From Pollutimonas bauzanensis (GTDB lineage: Bacteria > Pseudomonadota > Gammaproteobacteria > Burkholderiales > Burkholderiaceae_B): a stretch of 64,000 nucleotides of DNA. Below the pieces are notes generated by a model that was given only the letters and a program-made list of their open reading frames with translations, did not search any database and was not told the origin of the DNA. The stretch is from NCBI RefSeq assembly GCF_900129885.1, contig NZ_FQXE01000005.1:62001-126000 (forward strand), written 5' to 3'. A program made the position numbers and the translations under genes. Positions 9,001 to 17,700 of the stretch are shown here, in pieces. Each line of letters opens with the position of its first letter. Within the stretch, counting starts at the first letter, position 1.

Positions 9001-11700
9001 AAATGGAAATGGAACCGCTCGCGTGTGGGCGATGCGCTCGCCGCCAGGCTGCTGGCTGAGTTCAAGTTTGTGCTCGGACAGATCGTGCGTTCCGACATTG
9101 GGCGGGTTGGCGAAATTGCGCTGCCGGGCACGCCGCGGCATGAACCGCTGGCGGCCCATCGGTTCCAGCCCGTCGCCGCCCGTATCGCCGCGCGATCCAG
9201 GGAAATGGGCGATCGCCGAGCCGTGGTTTGTGATGGCGAGGCGCTGGATTATGCAACGCTCGAGGCATGGTCGAATCGAATCGGCCGGCGTCTGAAGCGT
9301 CTGGGCGCCGGCCCCGAAGACCGGGTCGGCCTATGCATGGAGCGTTCGCCGGCGCTGATTGCATCGCTGCTGGGTATCCTGAAATCCGGCGCGGCGTTCG
9401 TGCCCCTGGATCCCGCATACCCCGAAAGCAGACTGGCCGAGATGATGGACGATGCGGGCATACGCTGGCTCGTTGCCGATGCATCGATCGCGGACAGGCA
9501 CGGCGACCTGATGAAGCGCCGGGACATCGTGCGCGCGGACGATGTGGCTGACGAGCCGGCGCAGGCATGGTACGAACCGGTCCATCCGGAACAGCTTGCC
9601 TATGTCATCTACACATCCGGGTCGACGGGAAAGCCGAAGGGGGTCGCGATCAGCCATGGAGCGCTGAGCCGCCATCTGGATGATTTTCTCGCTACATACC
9701 GCATTACGGATGCGGACCGCCAACTACAGTCGTCGACGATCAACTTCGACGTCGCCCTGCATGAAATGCTGCCGGCGCTGATACAGGGCGGGCAGGTGGT
9801 AATGCGCGGCCGCCAGCCCTGGGATCTGCGGACCATCAACCAGCGCCTGGTCGAAGAGCGCGTCACTTTCGCCCGCATTCCAACGGCATATTGGCAGCAA
9901 TGGCTGCGTGAGCCGCCCCAGGCAGCGGAACTGTCGTTACGGCAGATCACGGTGGGCGGCGAGGCATTGCCCGGCGATGCGCTGGCGCAGTGGCGCGCGG
10001 GTCCGCTTTCGCATATTCGACTGGATAATCTCTATGGCCCCACCGAGACGACGGTGGCCTGCACGTACAGGGAAACCCGGCAGTCCGACACGGAGCATGT
10101 GGCCGCGCCGATCGGCAAGCCGTATCCGTCTCGCAACGCCTGCATCCTGGACCTGGATGGCAACGAGGTTCCGGCGGGCGGATTGGGCGAGCTTTGCATA
10201 GGCGGGGCGACGCTTGCGCGCGGCTATCACGACCGCCCGGCGCTGACGGCCGAGCGCTTCGCGCCCGATCCCTACGACGAGGCGGGCGGCCGCCTGTACA
10301 GAACCGGAGACCTGTGCCGCCGCCAGGAGGACGGGACCGTCGAGTTCCTCGGACGCGTCGACCAGCAGGTCAAACTGCGGGGTTTCCGGATTGAGCCCGG
10401 CGAGATCGAAATGGCGCTGCGCGCCGTGCCTGGGGTGAAGGAGGCCGCGGTCGAACTGCGAGGCGAGGGCGACGATAAACGCCTGGTCGGGTATATCGTT
10501 GGCGACGCCGCGCCAGAGGCGGCGCGTGATGCCCTGGTGTCGGCGCTGCCCCAATACATGGTGCCCTCGGCGCTGGTGGTGCTGCCCGCGCTGCCATTGC
10601 TGCCCAGCGGAAAAGTAGACCGCAAGGCACTGCCGGACGCCGGGGATGTCCGGTCGGCGCGCCAGGCCACGGGGCCGAGCACGCAAATGGAGGCAAAACT
10701 CCTGTCCATCTGGCGTGAGGTCCTGCAGCGTGACGACATTGGCGTGACCGACAATTTCTTCGAAGTGGGCGGAGACTCCCTGAAGGCCCTGACCGTCGCG
10801 TCGCTGGCGAACCGCCATCGCATCGCCGATTTTTCCCTGGAGAGCTTGTTCTCCCATCAGACGGTAGGCAGCCTGGCGGCGCATCTGGACGCGAAATCTC
10901 CCCACATGCCGTCAAATCTCTTTCCGCTCAATGCGCCATCAGGGCGATACAACCTCTTTGCTGTCCACCCGGGATATGGCCTGGTGGCGGAATACCGGAC
11001 GCTCGCCAAGCACGTCGAGGGCGTGGCGAACCTCTACGGCATCCAGTCGCCCCTCTACACCGAACCGGCGTGGTGGCCGAAAAGCCTGGTCGAAATGGCC
11101 CGCGATTATGTGGAGCGCATACGCCGCGTCCAGCCGTCCGGCCCTTATCACCTGCTCGGCTGGTCCAGCGGCGGCTGGGTCGCGCGGGAGATGGCATTCG
11201 TGCTTGAAGCCATGGGAGAGGAAGTCGCCTTCCTGGGCATGGTGGACTCTTCTCCCCGCGATCGAGAGGCAATGGCCGCCATCGCACCGGACGCCGCCAC
11301 GGATATCGATGCCTATCCGCGCAGTGTCAGCCAGGAAGAAATCGATGCGCTCTTGGAAACGGTTCAGGGCGATGCGAGCCGCTGGAAACGGATCGTGCCC
11401 GGCGGCGAGGCCGGCGCCTCGGTGCTGAAGACCTCGATTCTGGTGGGCAAGCATTTCTCGGCGATCGAGACGACAGGGCACGCAGGCGGCCAGTGCGCGG
11501 GGCTTTCCCTGTGGGTTGCCAATGGGACGGCGGCCTCGCCCGTTGACGATCACCTGGCCCGCTGGCGCGGTGTGTCGCAAGGGGAGGTCACGCTCGTAAA
11601 GGCGGTCAACACGGATCACATCCAGATCATTCGCCATCCGGCGTTTCTCGACAGCGCATTCCATGTTCTTTCTTCACTGCGGAGCGGCCTTCATGCTTAA
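1..11700 (+). CDS. Nonribosomal peptide synthetase, terminal subunit (5' end outside window)
   Basis: This is the 3' part of an NRPS gene; residues 1-70 are the tail of a condensation (C) domain, so the ATG at base 1 is not a true start. Domain order by motif: C(partial), A (about 77-570), PCP (GGDS, Ser617), E (HHLAVDG at 797-803), C (DHHVLMDG near 1255), A (about 1570-2065), PCP (Ser2107), E, C, A (about 3055-3545), PCP (Ser3593) and a type I thioesterase (GWSSG nucleophile Ser3722, late DH motif). Pocket residues aligned by eye to GrsA read DVHRTGLVAK for the first and third A domains, which I do not recognise, and DVWHVSLIDK (serine) for the second. The E domains carry RTVGWF and FNYLGQF motifs, so residues one and two should become D. 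As the only subunit with a release domain, it should act last. The stop overlaps the next start (ATGCTTAA). Confidence 0.95.
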   Translation: MALETSRFDLVLNVGDGTELIAAFHYSKDVFDASVIERLLDHYMEVLEQVAQTGADLPLGEIRLSVDKTAYAPRMDHPFQPAAARIGARATAQPQAPALHCEGERLNYGQLDAWANQIAHRLQRGGIRPEERVGLCVERSAGLIAGLLGIMKSGGAFVPLDPDYPPERLAYMMEDAGVTRVLADARTAAHLAHLLADREVVVVSQVRDESVAPINAAVLAEQLAYVIYTSGSTGLPKGVAISQRALGLHLDDFIGTYGITAADKQFQSSTINFDVALHEMLPALIQGGQVEMRGPQLWDLETTSRHLAEQGVTFSRIPTAYWQQWLLNPPPAQSLPALRQITVGGEGLPGDALRRWRAGPLAHIRLDNLYGPTETTVACMYRETTQADTDQAIVSIGGPYPSRSVYVLDGAGNEAPTRGLGELCIGGDTLARGYLGRPGLTAEKFVPDPYREDGARLYRSGDLCRRREDGTIDFLGRMDQQVKLRGFRIEPGEIEAVLRQVADVNEAAVELQGEGESKRLVAYVVGEADETTLREAASARLPGYMVPSAYVKLEQLPLLPSGKVDRKALPAADENPGREAVRPGDARETALLSIWCEVLGRHDLGVTDNFFEVGGDSILSLQIIARARKVGLKLTPRQMFEHPTVAGLARMAQDYGEEIRHAEVHQALGLTPIQAMFFERFPQGESHWNQSVLLSIDGHPDLAALDATLRQISAAHDALRLRFSRAEQGACWTQRVAPTEDHRLLEVIDLKGDVDWASVLEREGTRLQKSLDIEHGPLMCAGYFGLKDEARLLLAIHHLAVDGVSWRVLLEELQQGYGQAVNGEVASLPSNMPWSAWVQRQLAYGQTEAVRAEASWWRETLTGASVALPVNTGSKPGAGRSVTVGLDEIQTRQLLQDVPRAYRTGVEDILLTALAQTLAEWAGNGGVLVALEGHGREELDEELDLSRTVGWFTTQYPVWLHAEEEPGRAIVSVKEQLRSVPRKGLHFGLLRDQFAELPRPRVGFNYLGQFDQSLIEGGGFSFARESGGEAVASGLVADMVLDLNGMIAGGRLSMQWSYREGELDESIVRTLADRFIERLRALIVHCAKMRPGATASDFPLAKLTQAQLKQLKLNLDEIEDIYPATPVQQGLVFHSLMQSGEGVYVNQKRLTLHGKLDRMRLREAWEAAVARHAVLRTHFEWRHGGEALQVVHRSVALPYETIDWSALDEREYESRLARWRTDDIARGFDVGRAPLLRVTVFERPDRGHDVVWTDHHVLMDGWSSARLMSEILRHYSGETIPAEGGLYRDYVAWLQNRDLQADESYWREQVLDMDSPTYLAGIMARSEAAASGHGELSVELDAAATARLVGFARENQVTVNTLVQGAWSLLLARHTGQDTVIFGATVAGRPSDLHEVETLLGLFINTLPMVVPVPENVRLDEWLRIIQAKGVALQEHAHVSLVEVQRLAGNGTQALFDSIVVFENYPVDQALKAAGSSGLQFGGLQNHEETNYAVTMVVTLADRLSLHFRYRRNAVDTRAVMQAAELARQILVTLPENGTQAIGNVHWLGRAEMTRLKALSCGEDMPDIPGMVHEIVAFLAETTPAAVALLHGDESLSYAKLNARANQLAHHLIGLGVGPEVKVGVALERSIGLVVGLLAVLKAGGAYVPLDPSYPADRLAYMMADSGLQLVLTQSSVRAGLPVPEGVGVLALDTLDISAQPATSPQVQIHPENLAYVIYTSGSTGRPKGAGNRHSALANRLAWMQEAYGLDASDTVLQKTPFSFDVSVWEFFWPLMVGARLAVAEPGVHGDPAELARLIERHGVTTLHFVPSMLQAFVAHEAAGRCIGIKRIVCSGEALPASLQDQVLALLPQARLYNLYGPTEAAIDVTHWTCRSGDAVVPIGRPIGNAQTYVLDGAMNLAPEGVSGELYLGGAGLGRGYEAKPGLTAERFVPDPFSDDGGRLYRTGDLARWNSEGQLEYLGRIDDQVKIRGFRIELGEVEAQLQSQSGVREAVVVAQAGPSGARLVGYITAEANQQLDGQTLRTQLGAALPEYMVPSAIVVLEALPLTANGKVDRKALPAPEFISQAYEAPMGEIEIALAEIWQQVLGVARVGRHDNFFELGGDSILSLRIVARARQTGQKVTPREIFEHPTVASLATVAGEAVEDAWHQEVHEALDLTPIQIEFFERFPQGQSHWNQSVLLAVQGGLEVPALERAVQALIEGHDALRLRFERDAAGRWRQRVAASEVSKVLEVRDLRGVPDWQASLERGGSQLQRSLDIARGPLLKAGYFEVDGGARLLLAIHHLAVDGVSWRVLLEELQQAYERAARGEQANLAPNTPWSVWVQRQLAYGGTPIVQNEAVWWRDALAGAHAALPLNTGVEPGESRSVAAELDEVETRQLLREAARSYRAGAEDILLTALAQTLGSWNGSGGVLVALEGHGREPLDEEAADLDLSRTVGWFTTRYPVWLEAGDDARRSIVSVKERLRSVPRRGLHFGLLGERAADLRRPCVAFNYLGQFDRSLAGGGRFSFAQESGGESVVPGLVADMALDLNAMVASGRLSVRWSYRAGELDATVVRGLADTFMDKVRVLIRHCAGKKPEATASDFPLARLTQAQLERLELSLEEIEDIYPATPVQQGMMFHSLLKSGAGVYVNQKRLTLHGELDPEHLRTAWEMVVARHAVLRTHFEWAHGGQALQVVQRSVKLPYEMMDWSESSAAAYEASLRDWLGDDIARGFDTGRAPLLRVALFARPDKGYDLVWTDHHVLMDGWSSAQLMGEVMHLYGVLTNGGPVTLPVGRLYREYVAWLQARPDAEPWWREIARRYEDPAVLLESLGRSRVHGEGAGQIRENLGKDFSDLLRATTQKYRVTLNTLMQASWAIVLARYGNRRNVAFGVTVSGRPAELADVESMMGLFINTVPLWFGVPGEAPIAAWLSGLQDHNSQLRQYEYASLADIQQWLGRSADALFDTLLVFESYPIDENIRAGEYALGIAGIETVEKTHYPLAIAVVPNDAVVVKWKWNRSRVGDALAARLLAEFKFVLGQIVRSDIGRVGEIALPGTPRHEPLAAHRFQPVAARIAARSREMGDRRAVVCDGEALDYATLEAWSNRIGRRLKRLGAGPEDRVGLCMERSPALIASLLGILKSGAAFVPLDPAYPESRLAEMMDDAGIRWLVADASIADRHGDLMKRRDIVRADDVADEPAQAWYEPVHPEQLAYVIYTSGSTGKPKGVAISHGALSRHLDDFLATYRITDADRQLQSSTINFDVALHEMLPALIQGGQVVMRGRQPWDLRTINQRLVEERVTFARIPTAYWQQWLREPPQAAELSLRQITVGGEALPGDALAQWRAGPLSHIRLDNLYGPTETTVACTYRETRQSDTEHVAAPIGKPYPSRNACILDLDGNEVPAGGLGELCIGGATLARGYHDRPALTAERFAPDPYDEAGGRLYRTGDLCRRQEDGTVEFLGRVDQQVKLRGFRIEPGEIEMALRAVPGVKEAAVELRGEGDDKRLVGYIVGDAAPEAARDALVSALPQYMVPSALVVLPALPLLPSGKVDRKALPDAGDVRSARQATGPSTQMEAKLLSIWREVLQRDDIGVTDNFFEVGGDSLKALTVASLANRHRIADFSLESLFSHQTVGSLAAHLDAKSPHMPSNLFPLNAPSGRYNLFAVHPGYGLVAEYRTLAKHVEGVANLYGIQSPLYTEPAWWPKSLVEMARDYVERIRRVQPSGPYHLLGWSSGGWVAREMAFVLEAMGEEVAFLGMVDSSPRDREAMAAIAPDAATDIDAYPRSVSQEEIDALLETVQGDASRWKRIVPGGEAGASVLKTSILVGKHFSAIETTGHAGGQCAGLSLWVANGTAASPVDDHLARWRGVSQGEVTLVKAVNTDHIQIIRHPAFLDSAFHVLSSLRSGLHA

Positions 11701-14700
11701 GACAGTCGACACCATGGCAATGCGGCTGACGGAGTTGGCCGAGCGAAGAGCCGAGGACCTCGCGCTCGTCTGCGTCGACGCGCAGGGAGACCATGCCTAT
11801 ACGTATGCGCAGCTTCATCGGCGCGCGCTGGGCGTCGCCGGGAAACTGTCGACGACGTTCGAGCGCGGGACGCGGGCGCTCATCCTGCTGGACAGCGGGG
11901 TCGATTACGTCACGGCGTTCTTCGGATGCCTGTACGCCGGCATCATCGCCGTGCCGGCATTTCCGCCGGAATCCAGCAAGGAACAGCACCTGGATAGGCT
12001 GCGCGTCATCGCCGCCGACGCCGGTGCCCGGTGCATCCTGACATCGGCCTTACTCGCGCAAACGCTGCACCGGCAATTCTCGACGATCGCGCCGGATGCG
12101 CTGGTGCTTGGCGTTGACGGATTGCCGCGGCCGGCCCCTGCCTCCATCGCGCCAATCAAGGCGAACCTGGACGATATCGCCTTTCTTCAGTACACGTCAG
12201 GGTCGACCTCGGACCCCAAGGGCGTGATGGTCACCCACGGCAACTTGATGGCCAATGAAGCCGCCATCCGGGAACGGCTGCAAGTGGGTGAAGACGATGT
12301 GTTCGCAAGCTGGCTGCCGCTCTATCACGATATGGGCTTGATCGGCGCCCTGATGCAGCCCTTCTATCGGGGCATCCCGCTTGTGCTGATGTCCCCGCGG
12401 TTTTTTCTGGAAAATCCCATTCGGTGGCTGGAAGCGATCAGCCGGCATAGGGCTACCATCTCGGGAGGTCCGGATTTTTCGTTCCGCCTGTGCGTGGATC
12501 GGATAACAGATGCGGCATTGGGCAAACTGGATCTTTCGAGCTGGAGGGTGGCATTTTCCGGCTCCGAGCCCGTGCGCTACGACACGCTGGAGGCCTTTTT
12601 CGAGCGATTCCGGCCGGTCGGATTCCGTCCGTCCGCAGTCTATCCTTGTTACGGTCTGGCCGAAGCGACCTTGCTGGTCACGGGCGTTGCGCGTGATGCC
12701 GGCGTGATTGCGCCGAGCTTCGACAGCTCGGCATTATCGCGGGGGCACGTCGCCGAGAAGCCCGATGATGCCCGATTGGTCGCATGCGGTTCGGTGGCCG
12801 CCGGGCACGCGCTTCGGGTCGTCGAGCCGGCCTCGCAACGTGATTGCGCCGATGGCGTCATCGGAGAGATATGGTTCTCAGGGCCGAGCGTGGCCGCCGG
12901 GTACTGGCGCAACCAGGAGGCGACTGGCGCGACATTCATCCAGGCAGGGGATGAGCGTTGGTTGCGCACTGGAGATCTGGGCTTCGTCCATGGCGGGCAG
13001 TTGTACGTGGCAGGACGGCTCAAAGACTTGATCATCGTGCGAGGGCAGAACACCTATCCCCAGGATATCGAGAGGTCTGTCGAAGCGGAATTCGACTTCG
13101 CACGCAAAGGCCGTGTCGCCGCGTTTGCGGTGAACGTGGCGGGCCGTGAGGGGATAGGCCTGGCGCTGGAGATTGCACACCGTAGTCAAAAACTGGCCAG
13201 TCCGGAGGCCATTGTCGCAGCGCTTAACGAGATCGTGAGCGCGGCCCATGGAGAGCCGCTGTCCGTAGCTGTGCTGTTGAACCCTGGCGCGCTTCCGAAG
13301 ACATCCAGCGGCAAACTGCGGCGAGGCGCCGCCAGGCAAGGGTACCAGGACGATAGCCTGGATTTCTACGCGGTATACGAAAACGGCCGGTTCCGCGCTT
13401 CGACCAACGGAGCCGTGGCGGCTCGATCCGATACCTGGGAAGACGACACCCAGCGGCGCTTGGCGCAACTGTGGACGGAGATTCTCGGTACGGCAGTAGA
13501 CGGAGCGCACGCCAATTATTTCGGTCTGGGCGGCAATTCGTTGACCGGCGTCCAACTGGTGGCGCGTGTTCGGGAAATATGGAGCATCGGCTACGACCTT
13601 GCCGATCTGTTCGAATCGCCGAGGCTTCGAGACGCCGCGGCGCGCATCGATCGCCTCGCTCGGGATGGCGCCGCCGTCGCAATACCAGCCGCGGCGCGAG
13701 AAGCTGAGCCGGTTGGGCATTTCCCGCTGACAGCCGGACAGCGGCAGCAGTGGTTCTTGTGGAAGCTGGAACCGGATAATTCCGCCTACCATATTCCCGT
13801 CGCGATCCGGATCGAGGGCGAGGTAGACGAACCGGCGTTGCGCAATAGCCTGATGTATCTGGCGAGCCGGCATGCTTCCCTGCTTACGGTTTTCTACGAC
13901 GGGGCGGACGGACCGCAGCAGACCATTCTGGATTCCGTTCCTCTTCCATGGCGCTGCGTGGATTTACGTGGACGCATGGATAAGCAGGCGGCGCTTGACG
14001 AGGGGATAAGGGCCGCGATCGACGAACCATTCGACCTGACCCGGGCGCCATTGTTCCGTGTCGCACTGTTTGATCTCGGCGTTGCGGTCCAGGTATTGCT
14101 TCTGGTCGTGCACCATATCCTTGCCGACGGCCAGTCCATGCAGGTGCTCGTAGACGAGCTGTCACAGAGCTACCGCGCATTCCGGTCCGGGATATCCCCT
14201 GAACTCGAAGATGTGCCAATCGGGTATATCGAACTTGCCGCCAGGCGCGACAGCCAGCGCGGCGGCCCTGATTTCGAAGCGGGGGTGGCTTACTGGAAGG
14301 CTCAGCTCGGTGATGCCCCGCGGATCGTCGATTTCAACCAGGGCGCAGCGCAAGGGTATGACACGGCCCCACGCGCCCGCATCTTGGCGGTGGCGATCGA
14401 GCCCGGGCTGGTCGCCGATGTCCGCCGCCTTGCGCGAGAATCTGGCGTCACGCCGGCCATGGTCTTCCTGGCGGCTTTCTATCTGGCATTGCGCCGCAAC
14501 ACCGGGAACGACGACATCAGTATCGGCGTGCCTATCTCGGCGCGCAGCCAGTCCGGCCTGGAGCGGGTGGTGGGCTTCCTGGTCGATACACAGGTCATCC
14601 GAGTCGCGCTGGACGGCGCGACACCGTTGCGCAAGGTATTGGCCGAGGTATTCCGGGTTTTCCTGGAGGCCAGGCGCCACGGGAATATACCCATCGATGC

Positions 14701-17700
14701 CATCGTCGAGGCATTGCAGCCCGATCGTGAAACGGGCCGCAACCCCTTATTCCAGGTGGCCTTCAATTACATACGCACCGACTTGCGCGAGTTGAATCGC
14801 GTCCCTGGTTGGCGGTGCGAGGAATATCCCGTTGCGCCCGCAAGACCCCAGTTCGACCTGACGCTGGACGTGCGCGAGCGGGCCGACGATGACTGGCGCG
14901 GAATCTTTACCTATGCGGAGGGACGTGTCGACGCGGATACGGTCGAACGCATGGAGGGGCACTTCCTCTCTGCCTTGCGGGGGATCGTTCGTCAACCGGA
15001 CGCCGCGATAGGCGAGACCGATCTGCTTACGCGTGCTGAGCATCGGCGCTTGCGGGAATGGTGCAGCATAGGTGCAGCCTGGCCGCAGGCGTCATTGGTG
15101 CACCACGCGATCGAGGCGTGGGCAGCGCATGCGCCGCAGGCGGTGGCGCTGGTGTATGGCGATCAGGCGCTCAGCTACCAGGAACTCAATGTCCGGGCGA
15201 ATCGCCTGGCGCACCATCTCGTTGGTCTGGGCGTGGGTCCAGAGGTGAAGGTGGGAGTGGCGCTGGAGCGCTCGGCCGAGCTGGTGGTGGGGCTCTTGGC
15301 TGTGCTCAAGGCGGGAGGGGCGTACGTGCCGCTGGATCCATCCTACCCGGCGGATCGGTTGGCCTACATGATGACCGACAGCGGGCTGGAGCTGGTGCTC
15401 ACGCAGGCGTCGGTGGCGGCATCGCTGCCGCTGCCCGAGGGCGTGGTAGCGCTGGAGGTGGACAAGGTGGACCTGTCCGGCGAACCGGAGACCGATCCCG
15501 ATGTTCCTGTGTACCACGAGAACCTAGCATACGTGATCTACACGTCAGGCTCCACCGGGCGGCCCAAGGGCGCGCAACTGACGCATCGCAACGTGGCGCG
15601 GCTGCTGGCGGCGACCGACGCGTGGTTCGGCTTCAGGCCGTCGGACGTGTGGACCTTGTTCCACTCGTATGCGTTCGACTTCTCGGTGTGGGAGGTGTTC
15701 GGTGCGCTGTGCCACGGCGGCAAGCTGGTGGTGGTGCCGCAGCTGGTGAGCCGCTCGCCCGACGAATTCCTGGCGCTGCTGCGCCGCGAAGGGGTGACGG
15801 TATTGAACCAGACGCCTTCGGCGTTCCGGCAACTGATGCAGGTGCCTGGGGTGTACGACGGCGGGTTGTCGCTGCGCACGGTGATCTTCGGTGGCGAGGC
15901 GCTGGATCCGCGCACGCTGGGGCCATGGATCGCGCAGTACGGCGATGCACAGCCTCGGCCGGTGAACATGTACGGGATCACCGAGACGACGGTGCACGTG
16001 ACCTACCGGCCGATCACGCAGGCGGATGTGGCGGGGGAGCGCAGCCCGGTAGGCCGGCAGATCCCGGACCTGGGGTTGTATGTGCTCGATGGCGACGGCA
16101 ACCTGGTGCCGGCAGGTGTGGCGGGCGAATTGCACGTGGCCGGAGACGGGTTGGCGCGCGGCTACCTGAATCGGGCTGGTCTGACGGCGGAGCGGTTCGT
16201 GCCGGACCCGTTCAGTGAGGACGGCGGTCGGCTGTATCGCACGGGCGACCTGACGCGCTGGAACGGCGAGGGTCAGTTGGAGTACCTGGGTCGCATCGAC
16301 CAACAGGTCAAGATCCGGGGGTTCCGGATCGAGCTGGGCGAGGTGGAGGCGCAACTGCAGGCGCAGGCCGGGGTGCGGGAGTCGGTGGTCACGGCGCAGG
16401 AGGGCCCGGCCGGCATACGGCTGGTGGGCTATGTGACGGCGCAGGCCGGAGAGGTGCTCGACAGTGCGACGTTGCGTGTCCGACTGGGCGCCGTGTTGCC
16501 GGAGTACATGGTGCCGTCGGTGGTGGTGGTATTGGATGTGCTGCCGCTGACCGCCAACGGAAAGGTGGACAGAAAGGCGTTGCCGGCGCCGGAGTTTGTG
16601 TCGGTGGGATATGAGGTGCCGGTGGGCGAGATCGAGACCGCGCTGGCGGGCGTCTGGCGGCGGGTACTGGGTGTGCCGCGGGCGGGCCGGAACGACAACT
16701 TCTTCGAGCTCGGTGGGGACTCCATCCTGAGCCTGAGGATGGTGTCGGAAGCCCGGCGGGCGGGATTGTCCACGGTGGTGCGCCAGTTGTTCGAACACCA
16801 GACGCTGCAGGCTCTGGCTGCGGCGATCGGTGATCAGGCGGTCGAAGAGCCGATCTCGGTCATTCCTGAGATGCAGCGCCGTGGACTGCCGCTGTCGCAT
16901 GCGCAGCAGCGTCAGTGGTTCCTGTGGAACCTGCAGCCGCAGGGCAGCGCGTATCACATCGCCGGAGGGCTTCGGTTCCAGGGCGGGCTGGATGTCGCGG
17001 CGGTGCGCGCGAGCTTCGATGTCCTGGTCCAGCGGCACGAATCGCTGCGCACGACCTTCGAGCAGCGCGACGAGGGCATGGCGGTGCAGGTCATCCACGA
17101 TTCGCTGCCATACGACTATGCGTTCACGGATTTGACGGGCGACACCGATCCGCAGGCGCGGTTAAAGCACGTGACGGAGAAATTCGGGCGCCGACCCTTC
17201 GACCTAACGAACGGCCCGCTGCTGAGAATCGAGGTGATCAGGCTGGCCGAGGCAGAGCATGTGCTGCTGGTGTCGATGCACCACATCGTGTCGGATGGCT
17301 GGTCCATCGGGGTGTTGCTCAAGGAGTTCGTGCAGGCGTACCAGGCGAACCTGGACGGCCTGGAGGTGTCGCTGCCGGCAATGCCGATCCAATACGCGGA
17401 CTATGCGGTGTGGCAGCGTGGCTGGCTGGAGGCGGGCGAGCAGGAGCGGCAGTTGGCGTACTGGCGGGACTACCTTGGCCAGGAGCACCCCGTGCTGGAA
17501 CTGCCGGTGGATCATCCGCGACTGACGCTGGGGCAGTATGGTGAAGCGCGCGTACCGATCGAGTTGCCAGATGACTTGGTCAGCCGCATCCGCAAGTGTG
17601 CGCATTCACAAGGGGCGACTCCCTTCATAGTGTTGTTGTCTGCATTGCAGATTCTGCTGCATCGGTACTCGGGACAAACAGACATTCGCATAGGAATTCC

